A stretch of DNA of 15,645 nucleotides from CBDUBS01 sp965365445 (GTDB taxonomy: Bacteria; Bacteroidota; Rhodothermia; Rhodothermales; DASSAV01): assembly GCA_965365445.1 (NCBI GenBank), contig CBDUBS010000076.1, positions 1 through 15,645 of the forward strand, given 5' to 3'. A model generated the notes under the pieces. That model saw only the letters and a list, made by a program, of their open reading frames with translations, was not told the origin of the DNA and ran no database searches. Below, in pieces: positions 1 through 9,400 of the stretch; the stretch's first letter is position 1; each line of letters starts with the position of its first letter. The position numbers and the translations under genes were made by a program.

Positions 1-195
1 CGAAGCGAATACCCCGGCACCGGCATGGGGCTGGCGATCTGCCGCCGCATCGCCGAGCGGCACCGCGGTACTTTACGGGCAGAAAGCACACCCGGGAAGG
101 GCAGCCGGTTCATTCTTGAAATACCGGTCTGGCAGGCGGCAACGGAGCCCCCGACGGAGCACGCTGCGGCGGAAGCCGTCGATAATCGTCGGTAG
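1..195 (+). CDS. Sensor histidine kinase, C-terminal fragment (cut by window edge)
   Basis: The frame is open from the first base to a TAG at 193-195 and gives 64 residues. It contains the glycine-rich G2 box of a HATPase_c domain (GTGMGLAICRRI at residues 7-18), followed by the usual last strands with 'STPGKGSRFILEIPV', which form the back of the ATP pocket. An acidic and alanine-rich tail of about 20 residues follows, with no receiver or other domain after it. Family knowledge: such kinases autophosphorylate a histidine and pass the phosphate to a response regulator. The sensor, dimerisation domain and start codon are off the window, so the signal and partner are unknown. It ends tail-to-tail with the amidohydrolase gene, with a single base between the two stop codons. 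Confidence 0.9.
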   Translation, partial: RSEYPGTGMGLAICRRIAERHRGTLRAESTPGKGSRFILEIPVWQAATEPPTEHAAAEAVDNRR

Positions 196-196
196 G

Positions 197-1873
197 CTAT
201 TCGGAGGGTGCTAACCCCCCATACACCGCCTCTCCGCCGAGATACGTAGCGATCACTTCGGTTCCCGGTATCTCCCCGGCCGGTATCGTCATGATGTCGC
301 GGGAAAGCACTACGAAGTCGGCCCATTTACCGGGCGTCAGCGAGCCCCGGTCGTGTTCCTGAAAAGCAGCCCACGCCGCATCGCGGGTAAACGCGTGGAG
401 CGCTTCCCGGCGCGTGAGCCGTTGATCCGGGAGCCAGCCTTCCGCAGGGCGACCCGCCGCATCCTGGCGGGTAACGGCGGCATAAAACCCGAGCAGCGGG
501 TTCACGTGCTCCACCGGAAAATCCGAGCCGAAGGCCGGCCGGACGCCCGAATCCAGGAACAGACGCCAGGCATAGGCCGTGCGAATCCGCAACGGGCCCA
601 GGCGATCCTCTGCCCACCCCATGTCGCTCGTGGCATGGGTCGGCTGCATGGAGGCGATGATCCCCAGCTGTGCGAAACGAGGAATATCCTCAGGAGCCAC
701 GATCTGCGCGTGTTCGATGCGGTGCCGTCCCTCTGTAAAGCCGGTCCGGGCTATGGCCTTTTCGTAGGCATCCAGAGCAACCCGGTTGCCCCGGTCGCCT
801 ATGGCGTGTGTATTTACCTGAAAGCCACAGCGTATGGCTTCGAGGACGTCCTGCTCGAACGACTCGACCGGCTTCATGAGCAAGCCCTTGTTACCGGGAG
901 CATCCGAATAGTCGTCCAGCATGGCCGCTCCCCGGCTGCCCAGCGCGCCGTCGATAAAGTACTTGACCGAGCGCACGCTGAGCCTGTCTTTGTAATCCAG
1001 GAGCGGCCCGTTCCGGCAGAAATGATCGAAGGTCTCTCCCCGACCTCCGATCATGGCATATACCCGCAGGGGGAAGCGGCCCCCATCGATGGCCTGCCGG
1101 TATCTGCGGAGGTCGGCCAGATCGACTCCGGCATCATGCACCCCCGTCAGACCATAGCGGGCGGCCTCGCCGAGAGCCATCTGCAATGCTTCGCTCAGGC
1201 GCTCCTCCGAAAGCGGCAGCTGCACGCGGTCAACGATGTGCATGGCGGCATCGATGAAAACGCCTGTCGGGGCTCCGTCGGGGGCGTGAAGTATGCGCCC
1301 TCCGTCCGGATCGGGCATTCCGGTCAATCGGTCCAGTCCGATGCGCCGCAGCGCGGCCGAATTGGCCCACCCGGCGTGGCCGTCGATTCGTCGGAGCCAT
1401 ACCGGACGCTCGGGGAAAGCGGCGTCCAGGTCCTGCCGGGTAGGAAATTCCGACCGGGGCCACAGGTTCTGGTCCCACCCACGCCCGAGGAGCCATTCGT
1501 CAGGGGAAAGGGTGCGGGCGTACTCGCGCAGCCGGGCAATTACCTCCTCAGGAGAGGCCGTACCAACCAGATCGGCCTGCATCATGCTCAACCCGAGCCC
1601 CATGAGGTGCGCGTGCGCGTCGATCAAGCCGGGGATGACGGAGCGCCCTTCGGCATCCAGGCGGGGTGCATCCGGAAAGGCGGCCAGGAGATCGCTCGCC
1701 GCCCCTGCACGCAGTATACGCCCGCCCCCGACAGCAAGCGCCTCCACCATCGGCGCATCCGGATCGGCGGTGTAAATGCGGGCATTGACGAGTACGTAAT
1801 CGGCCTGCCCGAAAACGGGAGCCGCCGAAATCAGCATGGCAACAAGCCCGGCCAGTATGAAAAAAGCAGTCAT
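197..1873 (-). CDS. Secreted YtcJ-type metal-dependent amidohydrolase (Amidohydro_3)
   Basis: The 558-residue product belongs to the amidohydrolase superfamily, YtcJ/AepA-like branch, which hydrolyses amide or related C-N bonds at a metal centre. Visible motifs are HxH (H87, H89, in DAHAH), H166 in GHAGW, K304 in VKYFIDGALGSRG (the usual position of the metal-bridging lysine), H356 in THAIGD, HRIEH (H384, H388) and D451 in GSDFPVE. These make a full active-site set, so the enzyme should be active. I chose the ATG at 1873 because it opens directly into a signal peptide (hydrophobic residues 2-17, likely cut after APVFGQA). An in-frame ATG at 1930 would add 19 polar residues in front. It is the last gene of the leftward SusC/SusD cluster, 91 bases after the first propeller. 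The signal peptide is notable because many relatives are cytoplasmic. The substrate is unknown. Confidence 0.9.
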   Translation of the reverse strand: MTAFFILAGLVAMLISAAPVFGQADYVLVNARIYTADPDAPMVEALAVGGGRILRAGAASDLLAAFPDAPRLDAEGRSVIPGLIDAHAHLMGLGLSMMQADLVGTASPEEVIARLREYARTLSPDEWLLGRGWDQNLWPRSEFPTRQDLDAAFPERPVWLRRIDGHAGWANSAALRRIGLDRLTGMPDPDGGRILHAPDGAPTGVFIDAAMHIVDRVQLPLSEERLSEALQMALGEAARYGLTGVHDAGVDLADLRRYRQAIDGGRFPLRVYAMIGGRGETFDHFCRNGPLLDYKDRLSVRSVKYFIDGALGSRGAAMLDDYSDAPGNKGLLMKPVESFEQDVLEAIRCGFQVNTHAIGDRGNRVALDAYEKAIARTGFTEGRHRIEHAQIVAPEDIPRFAQLGIIASMQPTHATSDMGWAEDRLGPLRIRTAYAWRLFLDSGVRPAFGSDFPVEHVNPLLGFYAAVTRQDAAGRPAEGWLPDQRLTRREALHAFTRDAAWAAFQEHDRGSLTPGKWADFVVLSRDIMTIPAGEIPGTEVIATYLGGEAVYGGLAPSE

Positions 1874-1902
1874 GGCGCATCCCCACCATTCGCATCGCAA
1901 AA

Positions 1903-1912
1903 CCGCAAGATA
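1903..1912 (-). promoter_or_regulatory. Candidate -10/-7 element before the amidohydrolase gene
   Basis: On the minus strand this reads TATCTTGCGG, 29 bases before the amidohydrolase ATG. The same ten bases occur 45 bases before the sigma factor start (11950-11959). The element resembles the Bacteroidota sigma-70 -7 box TAnnTTTG but is not an exact match, and I see no good -33 TTG at the expected distance. If real, the amidohydrolase has its own promoter in addition to read-through from the operon. Confidence 0.3.
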
Positions 1913-1964
1913 CGATGAGCGAATGAACACCCGGCTGCACGCAAGCAGGTTCTCCTTCCGCCGG

Positions 1965-3359
1965 CTACCTCAGGAACCCGGACAGATCAGCGATGAATAC
2001 CTGACGGGTGCGGTTTGGAGCGCCGTTGAAACAGATCTGTTTGAAGTCCCGGTTCCAGACGGGGTGTGCGTCGAGTTTGGTGACGCCCCAGTACCGTTTG
2101 CTGTCGTAAATCGATTCGAAATCGGTAAACACGGTGCAGACGGTATGCTCTTTCTGCTCCCGCAATTCGATGAGACGGATCGGCACTTCGCCGTTGCCTG
2201 CGGCCATCGGCTCGAAGGGGTAGGAGTCCGACAAAAGGTAACGCGTATCCGGTGTGACGGTCGGGTGGCCGCTGCCGACGAAACGATCGGAAAGCACGGT
2301 AAATCCCTCGCCCCTGTAGTCGAAAAGGCAGAACCGGAGGGTATCGTCCGGGCCGGGGGGCGTAAGGTTCATCACGATGCGGCGGCCGTCGGGGTGCCAC
2401 GTTGGATGATGTCCGCCTTCCTCCCACCGCTCGCGCGGCACGGCCAGCTTCTGCTCGCTCCCGTCCGTTCGAGCGGTAAGCAATACGCTGTTTCGCCCTC
2501 TGGTCTCCGGACGCACGGCCGTTGCCTCCGGAGGGAACAGGCAACGCATTACCATCAGCATCCGATCTTGCTGTTGGTTTAGCTTGACCAGGTGGATGTA
2601 GAACGTACCCCCTCGGTACCATTCGCGGTTGGGCAGCAGAGCGGCCAGGTCGGCCAGCGACAGCAGCAGCCGGGTTGGAGCGCCGGAAACGAGACGGGTT
2701 TCCCAGAGCCCCTCGTCGGCAGCTGCACCCGGCGGCAGGGTTTCGACTTCGTTTTCGGAACGGGCCGGAGTTCCGTAACTGTACTGACTGGTGTTGAGGA
2801 GTTCCATCCGGGGGCCCAGGGCTACCCCTCCCCCGTCGGGCTTCGGAACGACATCCATCATCGGTCCGGTAAAGGCCGTGCGGTCGCCGGTTTCGAGGTC
2901 GATACGGACAGCTACCGTGTGACTGCGGCCGTCGTCGCGCAGGATGACGTCGTTGGTGTAGAGGTAGCGGTCGGTGGCCCCCCAGTGCAGGTTAGCCCCG
3001 AGCTGGTATCCCCATGCCCCGGTCCGGTGCAGCGTGCGGATACTCCGGCGCTCCAGGTCGATGACGCATACCTCCGCCTGATCGCCGAGGATGGTCACAC
3101 GGTCCTGATAGGGGAAGCGGGTAACGGCCAGGTAGCGACCCGAGGGGCTCCAGGGCTGAATGTCGTAGTATGTATTGCCATAAAACCCATCCTCCGGGGT
3201 TACCTGTACGACGGGGCCGAGGGTTTCGCCCGGGCGATAGGGTTGGAAGTCGTACACACGCTCGTCGCGCCGGGAGCGGCCCAGGCTCCAGCATCCGGGG
3301 GCGACCAGCAGGGCGCCGAGGCCGGCGCCGGTGCGGTACAAAAAGTCTCTACGTTTCAT
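1965..3359 (-). CDS. Tat-exported beta-propeller protein 1 (distant oligogalacturonate-lyase-like)
   Basis: The 464-residue product starts at the ATG at 3359. AGGGACGG lies four bases upstream, and the first residues (MKRRDFLYRTG) form a twin-arginine export motif. A hydrophobic stretch then runs to A-P-G-C23, a possible but imperfect lipobox, so the mature protein may be lipid-anchored. The body has repeated propeller-blade strands of the (S/H)P(S/D)G(R)xxxx type at residues 70-80, 318-330, 365-376 and 430-446. It is recognisably paralogous to the next gene upstream: four histidines align (H256, H318, H365, H432), as does the C-terminal DxHPxxxRDxKxxC...RQxxxxDxSG pattern. The spacing resembles the oligogalacturonate lyase propeller (PF14583), in which histidines hold a metal ion, but this is from memory and distant. 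Enzyme activity is not established; it could instead be a binding or TolB-like propeller. Confidence 0.8.
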   Translation of the reverse strand: MKRRDFLYRTGAGLGALLVAPGCWSLGRSRRDERVYDFQPYRPGETLGPVVQVTPEDGFYGNTYYDIQPWSPSGRYLAVTRFPYQDRVTILGDQAEVCVIDLERRSIRTLHRTGAWGYQLGANLHWGATDRYLYTNDVILRDDGRSHTVAVRIDLETGDRTAFTGPMMDVVPKPDGGGVALGPRMELLNTSQYSYGTPARSENEVETLPPGAAADEGLWETRLVSGAPTRLLLSLADLAALLPNREWYRGGTFYIHLVKLNQQQDRMLMVMRCLFPPEATAVRPETRGRNSVLLTARTDGSEQKLAVPRERWEEGGHHPTWHPDGRRIVMNLTPPGPDDTLRFCLFDYRGEGFTVLSDRFVGSGHPTVTPDTRYLLSDSYPFEPMAAGNGEVPIRLIELREQKEHTVCTVFTDFESIYDSKRYWGVTKLDAHPVWNRDFKQICFNGAPNRTRQVFIADLSGFLR

Positions 3360-3427
3360 CAGACCGTCCCTATTGTGTCGGCTCAATAAACCTGCGGATC
3401 GAAATGCCCGGCGTCGAGGTGGACCGA

Positions 3428-4747
3428 TCAGACGCCAACAATGCCGCTGATGTCGAGCAGGTACAACTGACGGCCCTTTCCGTCCTCATGGGTCGAATCG
3501 ATGCATACCAGTTTGCCGTCGCGGCTGGTACGGGGGTGCAGGTCGGTGCGCCACTCCCCGACGTACTGGGGCGGCGAGAAAAAGCGTCCGAGCACGATCT
3601 TGCGGCTCGTGGGGATGTGGTACAGGTAGAGCGTCTGTATTCTTTCCTGGTTCGGGTACGTGTCGTTCAGGATCCACTCGTTGTTGGTTCCGGGAACATA
3701 GGTCTGATGCCCGTTTTCGGTCATGATGCCTTCCCCGATCAGCATTGCTTCATCGGTCCGGTCCTTCAGGAGCCAGAATCCATGAGGGCGGCGGTTTTCT
3801 TCCCACTTCTGCCCGGCCGTCCACGCGATGATGGATTGCGGGTCGCGCCAGATGATGTGGCTGGTATCCCCCGGATCGATCTGGTAAAGCCCCGACCCTT
3901 CCAGCCCGGCCGTGAACATGCGGGTGGTGTACTTGCCCTGCACGTACTTCCTGTTGGCATCCGGATCGGCCCGCATCTCCGGTGTAAGCGGAAAATCCCG
4001 ATAGCGGTTCAGAAAGAGGAATCGTTTGCCGTCCGGGCTGATGAGCAGATGGTTGAAGTAATGCCACTTGCCGGATACGTCGCGGCCGAGATGGGGGATC
4101 CGCGCCACATCGGCGTAGCTGACTATCAGGGTGCTCTCGCCGGTTTCGAGGTCCATCCGGTAAATGCCGCCCTCGGGCGAGGCCGGATCGTCGTATGTGG
4201 CATCCCGGCCGCCCACATAACCGTACCCGACCCGCATCCGGTCGATGCGGGCAAAGTCGGCGGTGACGGCGGATTTACCATCCGGCGAGACGGCGTAAAT
4301 GGCCCTAGGCAAGGTCCGATGGGCGCCGGTTTCGACATTGAGGATGTGGCTGATGAACCGGCGCCCGTCCGAGGCGTCTTCCGCATCGTTCCAGATAACG
4401 GTATTTCCGGCGTTCGGCACGAATTGCAGCATACATCCCTGCTGCCAGCTCCACGCCCGGCTTTTTCCGAATTCGATCCAGCGATCGTTCATCCCGAGAT
4501 CGACCATGCCGACGCCGATCACGTCATCCTTGCCGGGCGTGCGCCCCTCGAAACCGGTTTCCATACCCAGGACGTACCGGCTGTCCGGTGAGAACTGAAT
4601 CTTGTCGTAGTAGCCAAACCAGTGGTGGCCGGGCAGCCCCGTAAGGGCTCGCCAGGGTATTTCGTCGGAGGCGGCAAAAGCAAAACGGGGCAGGACGGAA
4701 CAGGCAGCCAGTGCGGCGGATTGCTTGAGGAACGTTCGACGGTGCAT
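3428..4747 (-). CDS. Tat-exported beta-propeller protein 2 (paralogue of the downstream gene)
   Basis: This 439-residue protein begins MHRRTFLKQS, a twin-arginine motif, followed by a short hydrophobic segment. Cleavage could follow AFA (residue 25), or C16 could act as a lipobox (LAAC); I favour simple secretion. Propeller-like strands include FGYYDKIQFSPDSRYVLG (45-62), AVSPDGKSAV (152-161), LLISPDGKRFLFL (234-246), GHQTYVPG (346-353) and DLHPRTSRDGKLVC (402-415). Histidines at 232/233, 297, 347 and 404 align with those of the neighbouring propeller, which supports an ancient tandem duplication and a shared metal or ligand site. It lies 126 bases after susD, beyond a large hairpin, and 68 bases before the other propeller. 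The likely role is periplasmic binding or cleavage of the ligand imported by SusC/SusD. No characterised function is recognised. Confidence 0.8.
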   Translation of the reverse strand: MHRRTFLKQSAALAACSVLPRFAFAASDEIPWRALTGLPGHHWFGYYDKIQFSPDSRYVLGMETGFEGRTPGKDDVIGVGMVDLGMNDRWIEFGKSRAWSWQQGCMLQFVPNAGNTVIWNDAEDASDGRRFISHILNVETGAHRTLPRAIYAVSPDGKSAVTADFARIDRMRVGYGYVGGRDATYDDPASPEGGIYRMDLETGESTLIVSYADVARIPHLGRDVSGKWHYFNHLLISPDGKRFLFLNRYRDFPLTPEMRADPDANRKYVQGKYTTRMFTAGLEGSGLYQIDPGDTSHIIWRDPQSIIAWTAGQKWEENRRPHGFWLLKDRTDEAMLIGEGIMTENGHQTYVPGTNNEWILNDTYPNQERIQTLYLYHIPTSRKIVLGRFFSPPQYVGEWRTDLHPRTSRDGKLVCIDSTHEDGKGRQLYLLDISGIVGV

Positions 4748-4783
4748 GGTACACTCTGGATCAAAAGGTGAAAACCAACCAAA

Positions 4784-4791
4784 GCAATATA
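4784..4791 (-). promoter_or_regulatory. Candidate -10/-7 element before propeller 2
   Basis: Minus strand TATATTGC, followed by TTTGG, lies 36 bases before the propeller 2 ATG and just downstream (in transcription) of the hairpin at 4811-4854. It matches the TAT(C/A)TTGC pattern seen before the sigma factor and amidohydrolase genes. No convincing -33 box is visible. It would allow the propeller genes to be transcribed separately from susC/susD. Confidence 0.28.
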
Positions 4792-4810
4792 GCGTACTTC
4801 ATTTACCAGA

Positions 4811-4854
4811 TCAGGTCCGTAAGAGGAAACCCATTGCTCCTCCCACGGACCTGA
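4811..4854 (-). repeat. Large inverted repeat / hairpin between susD and propeller 2
   Basis: TCAGGTCCGT (4811-4820) and ACGGACCTGA (4845-4854) are perfect 10-base complements. Inside them, GAGGA (4823-4827) pairs with TCCTC (4838-4842) across a 2x2 internal loop, leaving a 10-base loop. It starts 20 bases after the susD stop codon. On the transcribed strand the hairpin is followed by TCTGGTAAATG rather than a T run, so it is not a standard intrinsic terminator. More likely it protects the 3' end of the susC-susD message or partly attenuates transcription. Confidence 0.7.
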
Positions 4855-4873
4855 AGCGGTACAACGGATCGGT

Positions 4874-6400
4874 TTAGTACCCCGGATTCTGGGTTAGCTT
4901 CGGATTGCGGTCCAACTCCTCCTGCGGAATGGGGTAAAGCAACGTTCGCGGCCCGTGCTCGTTCGTGATGGTCAGGTTCCCGGTAACGATGAGGCCCTGT
5001 GCGAGGAGCAATTCGGCATGATCCAGATAACGACCGCGGCGGATCAGGTCGTACCGGGCGAGGCCCTCGCCGAAAAGCTCGCGGCGGCGTTCTTCCAGCA
5101 CCACGTCCCGGAATGCTTCCTTCGAAAGACCGGATACCGGACTGAGCCCGGCGCGGACCCGCACCTTGTTGAGCTGCTCGGCGGCATAGCCCTGATCGCC
5201 CACCTCGTTGCACGCTTCGGCCGCCATCAGGAGCACGTCGGCGTACCGGAGGATCGGCATGTCGAGGTAGCTGATCTGGTAATCGACGTTTCCGGGTGTG
5301 AACTCGAAATACTTGGTGAGGGCCGGAGAGGCCTGTTTGAACATGGTCACCTTATTGGTCGTCGGGTGGATGTACTTTTCCCACGTCCAGGCCTGCCAGC
5401 GCAGGTCGCGAGCCTTATCGAAAATGTCATCGAACATCAGCGTATCGACGACGTGCGACATGCTGGCCCGGCCAAACAGATCGTTGGGATCGGCCGTGAA
5501 CGTGTTCGGCTGGTTATTCAGGTTGTTTGGAAAAGTCAGGTACATGATCTGCTGTGTGTTGCCGCCCACACCGGAAGCGGGATAGGCAAACATCCACTCC
5601 GAATGCTTCTCGTTGGCCGCCACGAATACGTCGGACGGTTTGGGCAGCAGCGTGTGCTGCCCGGAACTGATGATGTCCTTCGTGATGGTGCACACCTGCT
5701 GGAAATCCGCCGTATTCGAGTTTTCGGCATGTAGCAGGTAGGCTCGGGCCAGGATACCCTGGGCGGCGCCTTTCGAGGCGTAGCCCGGTTTCTGCGAGGA
5801 GAACGGCGGAAGCTTTTCGGCAGCCTCTTTCAGGTCCGCGAATACCTGCTGGTATACCTCTTCGGCCGAAGCACGCGTCGGGTACAGGTTCTCGTCGGTG
5901 GTTTCCGAAGTGGTAATCAGCGGAACGCCTCCAAAAGCGCGCACGAGGAAGAAGTAGTGGTAGCCCCTCAGGAACAGGACCTCGCCCATCAACTGGTTTT
6001 TGACGCTCTCCGGTATATCGGAAGCACGAAGGCCTTCGAGAGCGAAGTTCGCCCTCCCGATGGCCGAGTAGTGCATGGCCCAGGAGTTGCGGAAGTCGTC
6101 GTCGTCGGGAAGCCAGTCGCCCTGGTTGTAGGCATCCTTGAAACCGGCCTGGCGAACGTCGAAGCCGGCTTCTCCCATGCGCCAGTCGGCGGCGTTGTTG
6201 TTCTGGTTGCCCGTGACGACGTAAATACCGTCTACGACCGAACGGGCCGCCGCCACGGAGTTGAAGACGTTGGAGGGGGCGTAGAAGTCCGACGGTTTCT
6301 CATCGAGATCCATGACGCTGTCACATCCCGCCAGTAGCAGAGCAAGCAGTGGCACGACGGATCCGGTGACGAGCAAAAAGCGATTATATACGGTTTTCAT
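4874..6400 (-). CDS. susD: SusD/RagB-family nutrient-binding surface lipoprotein
   Basis: The 508-residue product has a lipoprotein signal peptide ending in LLAGC (lipidated C26). The body is a typical SusD/RagB fold: helical TPR-like segments with GEVLFLRGYHYFFLVRAFGGVPL (about residues 140-160), LRYADVLLMAAEACNEVG near 390, and the family's C-terminal signatures VLEERRRELFGEG and LYPIPQEELDRNP...QNPGY at the very end. Family knowledge: SusD sits on the cell surface as a lid on SusC, binds the ligand and hands it over. Length and both ends are complete. It follows susC by 48 bases in the same direction, so the two are co-transcribed. Ligand specificity cannot be read from the sequence. An AAGG lies just before the ATG. 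Confidence 0.95.
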   Translation of the reverse strand: MKTVYNRFLLVTGSVVPLLALLLAGCDSVMDLDEKPSDFYAPSNVFNSVAAARSVVDGIYVVTGNQNNNAADWRMGEAGFDVRQAGFKDAYNQGDWLPDDDDFRNSWAMHYSAIGRANFALEGLRASDIPESVKNQLMGEVLFLRGYHYFFLVRAFGGVPLITTSETTDENLYPTRASAEEVYQQVFADLKEAAEKLPPFSSQKPGYASKGAAQGILARAYLLHAENSNTADFQQVCTITKDIISSGQHTLLPKPSDVFVAANEKHSEWMFAYPASGVGGNTQQIMYLTFPNNLNNQPNTFTADPNDLFGRASMSHVVDTLMFDDIFDKARDLRWQAWTWEKYIHPTTNKVTMFKQASPALTKYFEFTPGNVDYQISYLDMPILRYADVLLMAAEACNEVGDQGYAAEQLNKVRVRAGLSPVSGLSKEAFRDVVLEERRRELFGEGLARYDLIRRGRYLDHAELLLAQGLIVTGNLTITNEHGPRTLLYPIPQEELDRNPKLTQNPGY

Positions 6401-6448
6401 GACCTTGTTAAGTAAATGGCCGAGTGTGAATTTCAGAACCGGAAGCGG

Positions 6449-9400
6449 TTAAAACACGAGGTTCACCCCGGCAGTAAACGTGCGGGCGACAGGGTACGTC
6501 GTGAAGTCGAATCCGGAAAGGAAGTTGTTTCCGGCAAACGAGTTCACGTCCGGGTCGACCCCGCTGTATCCGGTAACGGTCCACAAATTGGTGGCGTTCA
6601 GGTACACCCGCAGGCGGCCCGCGCCGATCTGGCGGCTCAGGTTGGCCGGCAGAGTATACCCGAGGGTCAGGCTCCGAAGCCGCAGGTAGTCCGCGTTCTC
6701 CAGGTAGCGATCCGAGGGGAGCATACTGCTTCCGTGCGCCCCGATCATGGGATACCGATCGGACGTGCCTTCGCCGCGCCAGTAGTTTTCGGCGTACTCC
6801 TTCGTGACGCCGTAGTTGAACTGCGGGTCCTCCAGAACCGAGCGGGTGGCGTTGAACACCTGCGCTCCGAGCGAGAATTCCATGAACACGCTCAGATCGA
6901 AGCCTTTGTACGAGAAGTCGTTGCGGAAGCCACCGATGAAGTCCGGCATAGAGTTGCCCATGATGACCCGGTCGTCGGCATTGACTACCCCGTCGCCGTT
7001 GGTATCCACGTAGTGGGCTTCGCCTACATCGAGTCCGATAAAGTCGGGCAGGTTTTCCTTTTCGGCTTCGTTCTGCAGGATACCGGCGAACTTGTACAGG
7101 TAATACGAGCCGAACGGATCCCCGAGCGACATCAGGCGGAGCGTTTCGCCTCCCCACCGGGTGCGCCACAGCGGCGCCGCCACACGAAGCGAATCGACCG
7201 GGTTGCCGGCCGCATCGAGCCCCAGGTCGGTAATTTCATTCTTGAGGTACGTGATGTTGAAGCCGGTATTCCACGAGAATCCAGCCTGGACCGGCGAGGC
7301 CTCGATGCTGAACTCGATGCCCTGATTGCGCAACGAACCCACATTTTGCGTGAGCGAGGCATTCTGATCGAGCCCGCTGATGGTAAGCGGCAGATCGACG
7401 CCCAGCAGCAGATCCGTCGTTTTTTTATTGAAGTAGTCCGCACTCAGGGTCAGGCGACCGTCGAGCAGCGTGGCATCGAGCCCGATATCGAGCTGCCGGG
7501 TGGTTTCCCAACGCAGAGACGGGTTGCCGAGTTGGGACGGGTATAGCACTACCGAAGGGCTGAGGCCGTTGGGGGCTAGCCCGCCCTGCGCGACGACGCG
7601 GCTGAGCGTCTGGTAGGGCCCGATGGCCGTCGAGCCGGTCGCCCCGTACGATGCGCGCACCTTGAGATCGTCAAAGGTAGAACGAAGGGATTGCATGAAC
7701 GGCTCCTGCGACAAGCGCCAGGCCAAGGCTACCGAGGGGAAGAAAGCCCACTTCTGATCGGAACCGAACCGGCTGGAGCCGTCATACCGCCCGGTAAAGG
7801 TTACGAGGTAGCGATCGAGGTAGGAGTAGTTGGCGCGGCCGAGCAGCGAAAGCAGCTTCCACTCGTTTTCGTAGGCATTGGCGCGGAGCAGATCCTGCTG
7901 GCCGCCGGAGAGGTTGTTCGGGCCGAGCACGTCGTCGTTGAAACCCGAGGCATCGGCCGAGAAACCCTCCGCCATGTACTTCTGGTAGCTCGTTCCGACA
8001 ACGGCATTGAGCCGATGGGCGCCGCCGGTATTGTAGGTATACGTCAGGGTATTCTCGTTGAGGTACGTGCGCCCGGAACCCGAAGAACGGGTAGCCTGTC
8101 CGCGAAGCTGGCTCACTGCCGTAAAGGTGGGTTCGTAGTAACTCAGGTTATTGTCGAATATATCGGCGCCTACCTGAACCCGGAAGGCCAGGTTTTTCAT
8201 CAATTCGTATTCGCCGAACACGCTCGCCAGGAATCGGGATTCCACCTGATCGCGCGAGAGCGACTCCGTTAGCTCCAGCGGGTTGCGGAAAATGGCTGAG
8301 GAGAACGGGTTGACCTGGTTGAATGCCCCGTCGGCCGTGTACGGGTCGACGAGGGGCGGCGACATATACAGGTCGAGGTAGCCGCCTCCACCGGGGTTAT
8401 AGGCGCTGTTGCCGAAGGCGCCGGTGTACGTGGAGCGGGTGTACGTGAGGGCGTTACCGAACTTGAATTGGCCGCGCTCGCCGTTCAGGTTCAGCTTGAG
8501 CGAGCCCCGGTCGAAACCGGATCCCTCGATGATGCCGTCCTGATTGAACAGCGTGCCCGAGGCGTAATACCGCAGGGTAGGCGTGCCGCCCGATACCGCG
8601 AGCTGGTAGTTCTGCAAGGGCGCCGGCCCCACAACCATATCGTGCCAGTCGGTGCCGGTAGCGTTTGCGACTTCCTCGGCGCTCAACGGCCCGTGCGGCG
8701 GTGTGCTGCCGCTCTCGACAAACACCCGGTACCGTTCGTTCCACATCTCGGCCCACTGGGTCGGGGAGGCCATTTCGTAGTACCCGATCTCTTGCTGGGT
8801 GCCGTAGTAGGCATCGAAGCTAACGGTCATCTGGTCGTTCATCCGGCCGCGTTTGGTCGTAATGAGCACGACGCCGTTGGACCCCCGGGCCCCGTAAATG
8901 GCGGTGGCCGAGGCATCCTTCAAAATCTGGATGTCCTCGATGTCCTGCGGGCTAATGGAAGAGAGAGGATTGTTCTGGAAGTCGCCCCCGCCGTTGTTGT
9001 CGCCGGATACGGGAAAGCCGTCGATGACGTATAACGGGTTGTTGTTTCCCTGAAGGCTGTTGCCCCCTCGGATCCGGATGGTCAGGCCGCTGCCGGGCCG
9101 ACCGCTCTCGGTGGCCACCTGAACGCCCGGGACGCGCCCGGCCAGCGCCTGGTTCACCGAGGAAATCGGCAACTGGGCCACGTCTTCGGTACGCACCGAC
9201 GAAACCGACCCGGTGATGTCGCGCCGAACCTGCGTTCCATATCCCACCACAACCACCTCATCCAGAGCGACGTTATCCTCCCGCAGGCTGATATCGAGCG
9301 TGCTCCTACCCTCGATGGGTACTTCCTGGCTAACGAATCCGATAAAGGAAAACACGAGCGTATCGGTAGCCGAGGGAGCGTCCACACTGAACCTGCCATC

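Noticed and set aside
353..1918. 521-codon open frame on the + strand
   Set aside because: It lies wholly antisense to the amidohydrolase, whose motifs and signal peptide are clear; long antisense frames are common in GC-rich genes. No family pattern seen.
3170..4591. 473-codon open frame on the + strand
   Set aside because: Antisense to the two propeller genes, with no recognisable domain or ribosome site.
6416..7546. 376-codon open frame on the + strand
   Set aside because: Antisense shadow of the susC barrel; composition is that of a complementary strand, with no family pattern.
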